NCBI RefSeq assembly: GCF_027924405.1
Contig: NZ_AP026978.1
Location: 6,634,001-6,698,000 of the forward strand
DNA from: Nocardia sputorum
GTDB lineage: Bacteria; Actinomycetota; Actinomycetes; Mycobacteriales; Mycobacteriaceae
Length of the DNA: 64,000 bases
Direction of reading: 5' to 3'
Both the position numbers and the translations under genes were made by a program. How positions within the stretch are numbered: position 1 is the stretch's first letter; every line of letters begins with the position of its first letter. Positions 25,201 to 33,390 of this stretch are shown one piece after another. The notes below the pieces were generated by a model. That model was not told the DNA's origin and ran no database searches. It worked only from the letters and a program-made list of their open reading frames with translations.

Positions 25201-26454
25201 CTATTGGCGATAGCTGGCGAGGAAGTTGCCGAAGCGTTCGATCGCGACCGCGAGATCCCGGGCCCACGGCAGCGTGACGATCCGGAGATGGTCGTGGTGC
25301 GGCCAGTTGAAGCCGGTGCCCTGCACCATGAGGATCTTCTCCTGCAGCAGCAGATCCAGGATCAGCTTCGAGTCGTCGTAGATCTCGTACACGTTCGGAT
25401 CCAGCTTCGGGAACGCGTACAGCGCGCCCTTCGGCTTCACACACGACACTCCGGGAATCGTGTTCAACCGCTCCCAGGCGACGTCGCGTTGTTCGAGCAA
25501 CCTGCCGCCGGGCAGAATCAGATCCTCGATGCTCTGATGACCGCCGAGGGCGACCTGAATCGCGTGCTGCGCGGGCACGTTCGGGCACAACCGCGAGGAA
25601 GCGAGCAGGTCGATGCCCTCCAGGAACCCGGCCGCGTGCTCCTTCGGGCCGGTGATCGCCAGCCAGCCCGAGCGATACCCGGCCACCCGGTAGGCCTTGG
25701 ACAACCCGTTGAAGGTCAGGCACAGCAGGTCGGGCGCCACGGTGGCCAGCGAGATGTGCTTGGCGTCGTCGTAGAGGATCTTGTCGTAGATCTCGTCGGC
25801 GAGCAGCAACAGCTGATGCTTGCGCGCGAGGTCGGCGATCTGCTGGAGCACTTCGGCGGAGTACACCGCGCCGGTGGGGTTGTTCGGGTTGATCACCAGC
25901 AGCGCTTTGGTCTTGTCGGTGATCTTCGATTCGATGTCGGCGATATCGGGCTGCCAGCCGTTGGCCTCGTCACAGAGATAGTGCACGGGAGTGCCGCCGG
26001 CCAGGCTGGTCATGGCGGTCCACAGCGGGTAGTCCGGGGCCGGGATCAGCACTTCGTCGCCGTTGTCCAGCAGGGCCTGCATGGTGATGGTGATCAGCTC
26101 GGAGACGCCGTTGCCGAGGTAGACGCCGTCCACGTCGAGTTCGGGGAATCCGGGCACGAGCTCGTAGCGGGTCACGATCGCGCGCCGTGCCGAGAGGATG
26201 CCCTTGGATTCGGAGTAGCCCTGGGCGTACGGCAGCGCCGCGATGATGTCGCGCATGATCACGTCCGGGGCCTCGAACCCGAACGGGGCGGGGTTGCCGA
26301 TATTGAGCTTGAGGATGCGGTGACCCTCCGCCTCCAGCCGTGCCGCGTGCGCGTGTACCGGTCCACGGATCTCGTAGACGACGTTCTGCAGCTTCGTGGA
26401 CTGCTCCAGAACACGCGGGGGGCGGTGCGGATGATGAGGACTCACCCGTCCCAT
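25201..26454 (-). CDS. PLP-dependent aminotransferase (AspC/AlaA type, Rv0337c-like)
   Basis: A fold-type I aminotransferase of about 417 residues. It has 'LNIGNPAPFGFEAPDVI' near the N-terminus, 'LINPNNPTGAVYS'-like sequence (seen as VINPNNPTGAVYS), 'ADEIYDKILYD' and the PLP lysine in 'FNGLSKAYRVAGYRSGW'. It probably makes alanine or aspartate by transamination. ATG 26454 is preferred; an upstream start at 26529 adds 25 low-complexity residues. In M. tuberculosis the homologue aspC is next to the EtfD gene Rv0338c; here about nine genes separate them. Confidence 0.85.
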   Translation of the reverse strand: MGRVSPHHPHRPPRVLEQSTKLQNVVYEIRGPVHAHAARLEAEGHRILKLNIGNPAPFGFEAPDVIMRDIIAALPYAQGYSESKGILSARRAIVTRYELVPGFPELDVDGVYLGNGVSELITITMQALLDNGDEVLIPAPDYPLWTAMTSLAGGTPVHYLCDEANGWQPDIADIESKITDKTKALLVINPNNPTGAVYSAEVLQQIADLARKHQLLLLADEIYDKILYDDAKHISLATVAPDLLCLTFNGLSKAYRVAGYRSGWLAITGPKEHAAGFLEGIDLLASSRLCPNVPAQHAIQVALGGHQSIEDLILPGGRLLEQRDVAWERLNTIPGVSCVKPKGALYAFPKLDPNVYEIYDDSKLILDLLLQEKILMVQGTGFNWPHHDHLRIVTLPWARDLAVAIERFGNFLASYRQ

Positions 26455-26554
26455 GGTGCCATCCGTCGCAACTGGATAAACCGCCTGTCCGCACCCGTCC
26501 GGGGCCTTCCCGCCCGCGACGGCGGCCACGTCCCGGCCGGATGTGACGCGTCAC

Positions 26555-27946
26555 TCAGTGAGCCGTGCCCGGCGGGATGCTCTTGGCCGCGGTGGAACCG
26601 CAGAATTCCTCGATCCGCTCGTCCAGCCGGCGCGCCTCGACCGCGTCGCGGAAGGCCGAAGCCGCGATCCGCCTGCGCACACCGGTCAGCCGCTCCTCCA
26701 GTTGCGCGATGCGCTTGTCCTCGTCGAGCCCGAGCACCGGTTGCAGCGCCTCGGACGCGCCGTCCAGGCTGCCGTTGATCAGGTGGGCGACCGCGCAATC
26801 GACCCTGGCCAGGGCCTCCGCGCCATAGGAGCGCTGTTCGGAGGGCCCGTTGGAGTACAACTCGATGGCCCGCTGCGTGGCCCCGAGCGCGGGCTCCGCC
26901 CGACCGAGGTGGATGTAGGTGGCCCCGGCGTAGTAGTTGGCCTTGGCGTCGTTGAAGCCGAAGACGCCGCCCACTTCGTCGTGCAGCGTGTCGGTCGCGG
27001 CGATCTCGCGGGCGTCGTCGGCCGCCCGCACACAGCGATCGGTGTCCGCGCCGCTGCCCAGCGCCGACCAGATGCGCGCCTCGATGTTGAGCAGGCGCAC
27101 CTGCGCGGTCGCGGACTCGGCGAACTCCTGCCCGCTCTGGGCCAACTGGACCGCCCGGCGGGGGCGCTGCGACCAATACTCGATCAGCGCGTGCATGCCG
27201 CGCGTCCAGGCGCGAAGGCCGTTGTGCCCGCACAGTTCCGCGTAGGCCCAGGCGGCTCGGACCTGCTCGCCCGCCGCGTCGTAGTAGCCCAGATCGGTGC
27301 TGGCGTTGGCGAGCAGGCCCGAGAGCGTGCCCGCCAAGAGATACAGATGCCCCGTGTCGGCGGGCCGCTGATGGCCTTCCAGCAACCGATACACCCGGCG
27401 GCGCACCCGCACCATTTCCACCATCATCGGCACCGGCGGAATACGCACGTAATCGTTCGCGATGCGCACGACATCCGCGTCGAGCTGTTCCAAAGTGCTC
27501 GCACCGACATTGGTGCTCTCGGCCTTGCCGGCGTGCTCGCTGGCCTCGTGGGCAGCCGCCATGATCAGATCCCTCTCCGAAATCGCTGCTAACGCAACAC
27601 CTCTCATCGCACCGGCGTCTATGAGAGCCAAAAGGTCGGCGTCGCTCGAATAATGAACGCGGGCCGAGGCGTCGGCGCGCGCGTCGAATCCCGGCGGGAC
27701 GGCTCGATCGCTCGAGGGCTGATCGATCAAGGCCGCGAACCGGGCCCGCACCACGTCGTCGGACCTGGCCAGTGAGGTGTCCAGCGCGGCCTGGTTGATC
27801 GGTCGTGGATGAACCCGGACGCCCCCGGCTTCCCACTTCGACACCAAGCGTTCGTGCACACCCAAATGGGCCGCGAATTCCCTGATGCTCATCCGCTTGG
27901 CATCGCGAAGGGCGCGGGCCTCTTTGCCTGACCAATGCCTGACCAC
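26555..27946 (-). CDS. XRE-type regulator with C-terminal TPR-like domain
   Basis: A protein of about 463 residues starting at GTG 27946, preceded by GGAAGGGA; a further upstream ATG would add 38 unrelated residues. Residues 1-45 form a helix-turn-helix ('ALRDAKRMSIREFAAHLGVH ERLVSKWEAGG'). The rest is alpha-helical with TPR-like pairs ('AGATYIHLGRAEPALGATQR', 'YGAEALARVDCAVAHLINGS'). This actinomycete regulator type often sits beside the gene it controls. It diverges from a hypothetical gene at 28123 across 176 bp, making that gene the first candidate target. Confidence 0.8.
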   Translation of the reverse strand: MVRHWSGKEARALRDAKRMSIREFAAHLGVHERLVSKWEAGGVRVHPRPINQAALDTSLARSDDVVRARFAALIDQPSSDRAVPPGFDARADASARVHYSSDADLLALIDAGAMRGVALAAISERDLIMAAAHEASEHAGKAESTNVGASTLEQLDADVVRIANDYVRIPPVPMMVEMVRVRRRVYRLLEGHQRPADTGHLYLLAGTLSGLLANASTDLGYYDAAGEQVRAAWAYAELCGHNGLRAWTRGMHALIEYWSQRPRRAVQLAQSGQEFAESATAQVRLLNIEARIWSALGSGADTDRCVRAADDAREIAATDTLHDEVGGVFGFNDAKANYYAGATYIHLGRAEPALGATQRAIELYSNGPSEQRSYGAEALARVDCAVAHLINGSLDGASEALQPVLGLDEDKRIAQLEERLTGVRRRIAASAFRDAVEARRLDERIEEFCGSTAAKSIPPGTAH

Positions 27947-28003
27947 GGTGCCATCCCTTCCGAACGAACCCCTTCCAGAGTACGAGCGGTTTGTGAGCAG
28001 GGC

Positions 28004-28020
28004 CACAGGTGAAATGTGGT
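28004..28020. promoter_or_regulatory. Inverted repeat in the XRE/hypothetical divergent gap
   Basis: CCACA-GGTGAAA-TGTGG lies between the XRE gene and the hypothetical gene. It is short and imperfect outside the core; offered only as an operator candidate. Confidence 0.3.
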
Positions 28021-28122
28021 CCGTATCAAAGGCAGCGGAAGGGCAGCGGAAAGCGGGCACGCGGGCGATACCGAATCACGGGGCGAGCCGGGACCATTGA
28101 GTCGGAAGGCAAGGAGTTCGCC

Positions 28123-28572
28123 GTGAATGTCGAGAAACTCAGAACCGTGGACGATTGGGTGGCGTTCTATCGGCACGAGTTCGGACTGCCGGTCACCGAG
28201 CGTGGCGGTTTCGCCATGCTGCCGGTCACCGGCCGCGTTTGCGTCGTCCACCTGCCTACCGCGCGTGCCGAAATGGTGCGCGCCGCACTGGAACAGCAGG
28301 GAACGAGGGGTCCCATGTTGGCCAGGCAGATCCGATGGAGTTTCCTCGCCGAGCCCGACAGTCGACCGGGACCACAGGTGCTCGAGGCACTCAATCGGCT
28401 GGATATCGGCCTGCCCGCCGTCGGCAGCGCCGTGATGTTGCCGACCGGCCTCGGTCGCTGGACCCGGGAAGGGTGCTTCTGGGTCAGCCCGCCGAGCCGC
28501 GGTGACACGCTTCCGCCGCTGTCCGTCATCCTCACTACGGCGCTCGCGGTGGGAGCGGGCGGCGGGGACTGA
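28123..28572 (+). CDS. Hypothetical protein paired with the XRE regulator
   Basis: A 149-residue protein starting at GTG 28123, six bases after a strong AAGGAG. Its composition is that of a soluble alpha/beta protein: 'WVAFYRHEFGLPVTERGGFA' followed by 'GRVCVVHLP', and late 'GCFWVSPPSRGDTLPPLSVI'. The pattern faintly recalls the N-terminal part of actinobacterial primase/polymerase-like proteins, but I do not assign it. The divergent layout with an XRE/TPR regulator suggests regulation by, or cooperation with, that protein. Confidence 0.7.
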   Translation: MNVEKLRTVDDWVAFYRHEFGLPVTERGGFAMLPVTGRVCVVHLPTARAEMVRAALEQQGTRGPMLARQIRWSFLAEPDSRPGPQVLEALNRLDIGLPAVGSAVMLPTGLGRWTREGCFWVSPPSRGDTLPPLSVILTTALAVGAGGGD

Positions 28573-28604
28573 TCACCTCCGCGGTCAGATCCCCGCTGCC
28601 GTCC

Positions 28605-28642
28605 GCCGGGTCCGCTTCTCCAGTCGACGAAGCGGACCCGGC
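28605..28642. terminator. Bidirectional terminator between the hypothetical gene and dcd
   Basis: GCCGGGTCCGCTTC (28605-28618) pairs perfectly with GAAGCGGACCCGGC (28629-28642), with a 10-nt loop, between convergent genes. Confidence 0.8.
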
Positions 28643-28646
28643 GACG

Positions 28647-29246
28647 TCAGCGTGATTCGGCGGCGTCGATCGCGGCGGCCGGAATCGGGAAGTTGAGGTA
28701 GGACCGCGACGGAGTCGGTCCGCGCTGGCCCTGGTACTTGGAGCCCGCCACGGCGCTGCCGTAGGGGTGCTCGGCCGGGCTGGTCAGCCTGAGCAGGCAC
28801 AACTGGCCGATCTTCATGCCGGGCCACAGCGTGATCGGCAGATTGGCCACGTTCGAGAGCTCGAGCGTGATGTGCCCGCTGAAGCCGGGATCGATGAAGC
28901 CCGCCGTCGAGTGGGTCAGCAGACCTAACCGGCCCAGGCTGGACTTGCCCTCCAACCGTCCGGCCAGGTCGTCCGGCAAGGTGCACACTTCGAGGGTGGA
29001 GCCCAGCACGAACTCGCCGGGGTGCAGGACGAACGGCTCGCCTTCGGCCGGCTCGACCACGCTGGTGAGTTCGTCCTGCCGCTGCGCGGGATCGATGTGG
29101 GTGTAGCGGGTGTTGTTGAACACCCGGAACATCCGGTCCAGGCGCACATCGATGCTCGACGGCTGAATGAGGTTCTCCAGCAGCGGCTCGACCCCGAGAC
29201 GCCCAGCGGCGATCTCCGCGCGGATGTCACGATCGGAAAGCAGCAC
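28647..29246 (-). CDS. dcd: dCTP deaminase (probably bifunctional dCTP deaminase/dUTPase)
   Basis: A 199-residue protein. It opens '[19 protein letters not shown]' from GTG 29246 and contains '[19 protein letters not shown]', '[20 protein letters not shown]' and '[19 protein letters not shown]'. By recall it is close to the M. tuberculosis Dcd, which converts dCTP directly to dUMP. The product feeds thymidylate synthesis. It has about ten extra C-terminal residues ([13 protein letters not shown]) compared with the mycobacterial protein. Confidence 0.93.
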   Translation of the reverse strand: MLLSDRDIRAEIAAGRLGVEPLLENLIQPSSIDVRLDRMFRVFNNTRYTHIDPAQRQDELTSVVEPAEGEPFVLHPGEFVLGSTLEVCTLPDDLAGRLEGKSSLGRLGLLTHSTAGFIDPGFSGHITLELSNVANLPITLWPGMKIGQLCLLRLTSPAEHPYGSAVAGSKYQGQRGPTPSRSYLNFPIPAAAIDAAESR

Positions 29247-29358
29247 GCGACGAGCGTAGCGCCTGCTCGCCCGGACTCCTCCGCCGCACAGTGATATGGA
29301 GAGAGCGATATCCTCGCATTCATTCGGGCGGCGCCGCCCGCGATCGAAGGGATACACC

Positions 29359-30132
29359 ATGACCGAGGGCTCGCTGTTCGACCTCACCGGCCACGTCGCC
29401 GTCGTCACCGGAGGCAACTCCGGCATCGGTCTCGGATTCGCCCGTGGGCTCGCGAAGGCCGGGGCCGATGTCTGCGTCGTCGGCCGCAACAGCGAACGCA
29501 ACGAGGCCGCCGCCATCGAATTGCGCGAGTTCGGCGGGCGCGTACTGGCGCTGAGCTGCGATGTCGGCGAGGAGCAGCAGGTGATCGACACCATGGACCG
29601 TGCGGCCGCCGAACTCGGCCGCATCGACTCCTGCTTCGTGAACGCCGGTGTCAGTCAGGGTTTCATCCCGTTCGTGGAGACCGATCTCGCGGAATTCCGC
29701 CGAGTCACCTCCCTCAACCTCGACGCCGCGTTCGTGACCCTGCGCGAAGCGGCCAAGGTGATGCTCGCCCAAGGCGAGGGCGGCAGCCTGGTCGCCACCG
29801 CCAGCCTCGCCGCGCACCAGGGCGTTCCGCGCGGGCAGTCCTACGCGGCCAGCAAGGCGGGGCTGATCGCCATGGTCAACTCGATCGCGGTGGAGCTGGC
29901 CAAGCACGGCATCCGCGCGAACTCGGTGCTGCCCGGCTGGGTCGAGACGCCGATGACCGAAGGGGCCTTCGCCTGGGACCGTTTCCGCGAACGCGTCCAC
30001 CCGAGGATCCCGGTTCGCCGCTGGGGCCTGCCGAGCGATTTCGAATCCGTCGCCGTCTACCTCGCCAGCCCCACCAGCGCCTACCACACCGGCGACACAC
30101 TCTTGATCGACGGCGGTTACAGCAAGTTCTGA
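29359..30132 (+). CDS. Short-chain dehydrogenase/reductase (SDR)
   Basis: A 257-residue classical SDR. It has the cofactor motif '[18 protein letters not shown]' (TGxxxGIG), 'FVNAGVSQG' in place of NNAG, the catalytic serine region '[10 protein letters not shown]', YxxxK as 'QSYAASKAG', and '[13 protein letters not shown]' at the end. ATG 29359 follows GAAGGG. Arg in 'VVGRNSERN' after strand beta-2 suggests NADP(H) preference. The substrate is unknown. Confidence 0.88.
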   Translation: MTEGSLFDLTGHVAVVTGGNSGIGLGFARGLAKAGADVCVVGRNSERNEAAAIELREFGGRVLALSCDVGEEQQVIDTMDRAAAELGRIDSCFVNAGVSQGFIPFVETDLAEFRRVTSLNLDAAFVTLREAAKVMLAQGEGGSLVATASLAAHQGVPRGQSYAASKAGLIAMVNSIAVELAKHGIRANSVLPGWVETPMTEGAFAWDRFRERVHPRIPVRRWGLPSDFESVAVYLASPTSAYHTGDTLLIDGGYSKF

Positions 30133-30447
30133 GTCGGCGGCGGCCGCTGCTCGGACCCGGCGCTGCCGCGGCGGCGGCCCGGCAGACGCTCGACACGACC
30201 AGCTGGACGCAGCGGGCCGTCGAGCACTGCTCGCCCACAACGGCACAAAGGCGGCATGGACGCCACTGCCGTGACCCGCGTGCGGCACGACCGCCTCATC
30301 GCGCATCGCTGCCGTCCGGCGACGCCGGTCCATCGACGCACGCCTAGACCGATGGCTCCGAGCTTGCCGACGATGGTCGAGTCGTCGGCGTGGTGTCGTC
30401 CCAGCTGGGAACGGCTCGGGTTACCTTCCAGCGTCGGAGATGGCAAC
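30133..30447. other. 315-bp gap without a gene
   Basis: I see no supported gene between the SDR and PAP2 genes, only GC-rich sequence with GGCGGCGGCCGC-type runs near the left edge and a GGAGATG ribosome-binding site at the right edge. Confidence 0.5.
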
Positions 30448-31164
30448 GTGGAATGGGTGACCTCCCCTCGCATTCGCAACGCTCTCGGGGTGCTCACCGC
30501 ATTGCTGGTGGTGTGCGCCGCAGCTCTCACCGCAGGAGTCGTCGGGGATCGCGGCCCCGGCGGAGTCGATCGCGGCATCGCCGACTGGGCCGTCGCGCAC
30601 CGTATCGACGCGCTGACACCGACCGCGGTGGTGATCAGCGTCCTGGGCGGAACGCTCGCCATGACCGCCCTGGCCACCGCGACCTGCCTGGTGCTGACCT
30701 GGCGGCGGCGCTGGACATCGGCGGCGCTCGTCGCGATCACCGGGCTCGGCGGCGGCTTACTCGTTCGCGGCGGCAAGCGCCTGACCGATCGGGACCGCCC
30801 GCCCGTCGAGGACCACCTGATCAGCGTCTCCAACCAGGCGTATCCCTCCGGGCACAGCATGGGCTCGTTCGTCGTGGTCGGCATAGTCCTGGTGGTCGCG
30901 CTGCCCAGCGTGCACGGCCCCGCCCTCCGCGCCTGCACCGCCATCGCCGCCGCGCTGTTCGTCCTCGCGGTCGGCTTGTCCCGTATCTACCTCGGCGTCC
31001 ACTGGACCACCGACGTCCTCGGCGGTTGGTGCTTCGGCGCGCTGTGGCTCATCCTCTGTTTGACGGTGTATCGGTACTTGATACCCGTCGGCCGGGGCGC
31101 GGCAACGTCTCGCGACGACCTTTCCAGCACGGGGCCTGGCAGAGCCGGGGCTTCGTCTACCTAG
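30448..31164 (+). CDS. PAP2-family membrane phosphatase
   Basis: A protein of about 238 residues with five to six membrane helices. The acid-phosphatase signature appears in order: 'KRLTDRDRPP' (motif 1), 'YPSGHSMGS' (motif 2) and 'SRIYLGVHWTTDVLGG' (motif 3). The family removes phosphate from lipid phosphates such as undecaprenyl pyrophosphate or phosphatidate at the membrane surface. GTG 30448 has GGAGATG ahead of it. Which lipid is used cannot be told. Confidence 0.87.
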   Translation: MEWVTSPRIRNALGVLTALLVVCAAALTAGVVGDRGPGGVDRGIADWAVAHRIDALTPTAVVISVLGGTLAMTALATATCLVLTWRRRWTSAALVAITGLGGGLLVRGGKRLTDRDRPPVEDHLISVSNQAYPSGHSMGSFVVVGIVLVVALPSVHGPALRACTAIAAALFVLAVGLSRIYLGVHWTTDVLGGWCFGALWLILCLTVYRYLIPVGRGAATSRDDLSSTGPGRAGASST

Positions 31165-31225
31165 CTGTACTTTTCCCACCCCGCGCGCGGCTTCTGCTAC
31201 AGTCTCGGTTGGCACATCTGCCTCT

Positions 31226-31299
31226 GCCGATGTAGTTCAATGGTAGAACTTCTGCTTCCCAAGCAGACAGCGCGGGTTCGATTCCCGTCATCGGCTCCA
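31226..31299 (+). tRNA. tRNA-Gly(CCC)
   Basis: The acceptor arms GCCGATG (31226-31232) and CATCGGC (31289-31295) pair fully. The anticodon loop TTCCCAA sits on the stem TCTGC/GCAGA and gives anticodon CCC. The T-arm is GCGGGTTCGATTCCCGT. CCA is encoded at 31297-31299. Confidence 0.95.
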
Positions 31300-31375
31300 C
31301 CGAAGGCCCTGGATCGGCACCCGCCGCCCCAGGGCCTTTCTGCTGCCCGGCCAAACCGCCCGGCTGCACTCGCCA

Positions 31376-31433
31376 TCGAGTGGCACATGGTTGAGGCGAT
31401 CCCGAGCAGACCTCTCCGTGATGTGCCACTCGA
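31376..31433. repeat. 58-bp palindromic element, copy 1
   Basis: Perfect 13-bp terminal arms TCGAGTGGCACAT (31376-31388) and ATGTGCCACTCGA (31421-31433) enclose a 32-nt loop with GAGGCGA and CCTCTCC, which can form an inner stem. It lies between tRNA-Gly and the 2H phosphoesterase gene. Confidence 0.85.
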
Positions 31434-31520
31434 CGCGGCGGCACGCGATCAGTCGGTCCGGGCCAGGGAGGTGTGGATTCATTGCCGGACAGGTAGGTCG
31501 CACGTCCGTACACTCACCGC

Positions 31521-32222
31521 GTGGTTCCTACCAAGCGCCCATTCCCGTTGCTGCGGCCGGCATCGACGTCCGATGCGGCGGCCATTCGGTCCAACGACTG
31601 GGTTGCGTTCCGGCAACTCGGGAACCTGCACGACCACTGGACCTTGAAGTCATGGGCGCCCGGTCAGTCCGGTTACTACTGGTATCTCACTTTCGATGAT
31701 CCCGCGCTGACCGATCTCGCCGAGCGGTGTCAGAAGACTCTCGCCGATGATGGGATCGACCTGGTGCCCCTCGACGCTCTGCACATGACACTCCTGAGTG
31801 TCGGCAAGGTCGGCGAAGTGTCCGATGAACAGCTCGCGGGTATCGCGGATGCCGCACGTGCTCGGCTGGCTGATATCGCACCGTTCGAGGTCGAGGTCGG
31901 GCCGCTGACCGGATCCGCTAGTGCGCTGCGGTTCTCGGTCGCCCCGTGGCACAACCTGCTGGGCTTGCACCACGCGCTTCGTACGGCGACCGCCGCACAC
32001 CGGCCGACAAGTCGCCTCCCCGAGACGACCGACTTCCGGCCGCATGTCGGGATCGGCTACCTCAACCGACCCCGGGCCTCCGCGGCGCTGATCGCCGACG
32101 TGGCCGCGCTGCGGGATCTGCCACCGGTCACCGTGCGCGTCAGCGAGGTCGACCTCGTCGAGCTGCGCCGCGACGGCCGCCGGTATCGCTGGACCGACCG
32201 CGCCGTGCTCACGCTCGCCTGA
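31521..32222 (+). CDS. 2H phosphoesterase (2'-5' RNA ligase family)
   Basis: A 233-residue protein from GTG 31521. The first active-site motif is 'LHMTLLSVG' (HxT); the second is 'FRPHVGIGY', where the usual HxT/S has become HxG. Proteins of this fold handle cyclic phosphates and 2'-5' linkages on RNA or nucleotides. The altered second motif may weaken or change catalysis. It lies 90 bp after palindromic element copy 1 and near the tRNA gene. Confidence 0.78.
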   Translation: MVPTKRPFPLLRPASTSDAAAIRSNDWVAFRQLGNLHDHWTLKSWAPGQSGYYWYLTFDDPALTDLAERCQKTLADDGIDLVPLDALHMTLLSVGKVGEVSDEQLAGIADAARARLADIAPFEVEVGPLTGSASALRFSVAPWHNLLGLHHALRTATAAHRPTSRLPETTDFRPHVGIGYLNRPRASAALIADVAALRDLPPVTVRVSEVDLVELRRDGRRYRWTDRAVLTLA

Positions 32223-32349
32223 AAGCGGCTACCCCTCCGGCGCGGAGAACTCCCGCGCGGAGGACGACCACTCCCGCAACGAACCGAGGTATTCGTCCGA
32301 ACCACGAGCGCGGATCGCCAGCACTGGACCTGTATGAAGGGGATGCCGA

Positions 32350-32658
32350 GTGAACGGGTGGGTCACTTTCGGGATCGGCCTCGGCGCCGCACTCCTGGTG
32401 ATGGTCCCAGCAGTCGCGGCCTCGTTGTGGTGGCAGGTTCCCCCCGACCACGAAGCCATTCGTGCCGCCGAACAGCGCACGGGCGAGAGACCACGGGCCG
32501 CGGGTCGCTCGCGCGATATCCAGGCCGTGCAAGAGGCGCACCTGACAATGCAGCGGCATCGGAACTGCGATATCGCCGTGTGCCACCGAAAGCAGGTTGC
32601 CTGGCACACCCTCATCGCGGCAGGGAGGAGCCGGCCGGACGCCTCACGGCATAGGTAG
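32350..32658 (+). CDS. Small membrane protein, hypothetical
   Basis: A 102-residue protein from GTG 32350, preceded by AAGGGGATG. One N-terminal membrane helix ('FGIGLGAALLVMVPAVAASL') is followed by a basic, polar domain with two cysteines (RNCDIAVCHRKQ) that could bind metal or form a disulfide. No family recognised. It ends 12 bp before palindromic element copy 2. Confidence 0.5.
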   Translation: MNGWVTFGIGLGAALLVMVPAVAASLWWQVPPDHEAIRAAEQRTGERPRAAGRSRDIQAVQEAHLTMQRHRNCDIAVCHRKQVAWHTLIAAGRSRPDASRHR

Positions 32659-32670
32659 GCAGCCCACCAG

Positions 32671-32728
32671 TCGAGTGGCACATGGGCGAGGCGAATCCGA
32701 GTAGACCTCTCCGTTATGTGCCACTCGA
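32671..32728. repeat. 58-bp palindromic element, copy 2
   Basis: The same 13-bp arms as copy 1 (32671-32683 and 32716-32728). The 32-nt loop differs from copy 1 at only about six positions. Confidence 0.88.
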
Positions 32729-32835
32729 CGAGGTTGCCCACCTTCGCCTGGCGAGTGATCTAGGTCACTGGGTTGTCACAGTGTTCGTTCGCGCGGTGTC
32801 TGGATGCCGACACGTTAGAGACGGAGGAGATTCCG

Positions 32836-33219
32836 ATGAACATCGCGCTGTGGATCGCTACGGCACTGTTGGCCGCGCTCGCCCTTTTCGGCGGTATCAC
32901 CAAGGCATTCGTTCCCCGGGAAAAGCTTGCCGCGTCGCCTGGCGGGGAATGGACCGCGGCCGCGGGCGACGGGTTCGTCAAGGGCCTGGGGGTTCTACAG
33001 ATCCTGGCGGCGGCCGGTCTGATCCTGCCCGCCGTGCTCGACATCGCCCCGGTGATGGTGCCGGTCACGGCCGTCTGCTGGGTGGGGCTCATGGTCGGCG
33101 CGATGATCACGCACGGCCGGCTCGGGGAGTACAAGTTCGTGGTGCTGAACTCGGTGTATCTCGCGGTGGCGGTATTCATCGCGTGGGGCCGTTTCGTCCT
33201 CGAACCTTTCACGAGCTGA
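32836..33219 (+). CDS. DoxX-like membrane protein
   Basis: A 127-residue protein with four membrane helices. GGAGGAGA precedes ATG 32836. 'GGITKAFVPREKL', 'KGLGVLQILAAAGLILPAVL' and 'LMVGAMITHGRLGEY' match the small DoxX-type family seen widely in actinobacteria. The family is loosely tied to redox and thiol stress. No operon partner is evident. Confidence 0.8.
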   Translation: MNIALWIATALLAALALFGGITKAFVPREKLAASPGGEWTAAAGDGFVKGLGVLQILAAAGLILPAVLDIAPVMVPVTAVCWVGLMVGAMITHGRLGEYKFVVLNSVYLAVAVFIAWGRFVLEPFTS

Positions 33220-33330
33220 CGGCTCGGACCGAGCGCAGCCGACTCCCGAGGAGAAGGCCGACCATGCGACCGACATTTTCGTCGCCACCACGACCTGCTG
33301 TTCCTCGAGCCCCCCGCACTGAGCACATCA

Positions 33331-33390
33331 TCGAGTGGCACATGGGCGAGGCGAATCGCGAGTAGTCCTCTCCGCCATGTGCGCTCAACG
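33331..33390. repeat. 60-bp palindromic element, degenerate copy 3
   Basis: The left arm TCGAGTGGCACAT (33331-33343) is perfect and the loop matches copy 2 closely. The right arm has decayed to ATGTGCGCTCAACGA and contains the stop codon of the methyltransferase gene on the other strand. Confidence 0.8.

Noticed and set aside
31376..33390. Palindromic elements as simple terminators
   Set aside because: Terminator use cannot be excluded, but loop conservation between copies and one copy outside any gene end argue for a repeat family.
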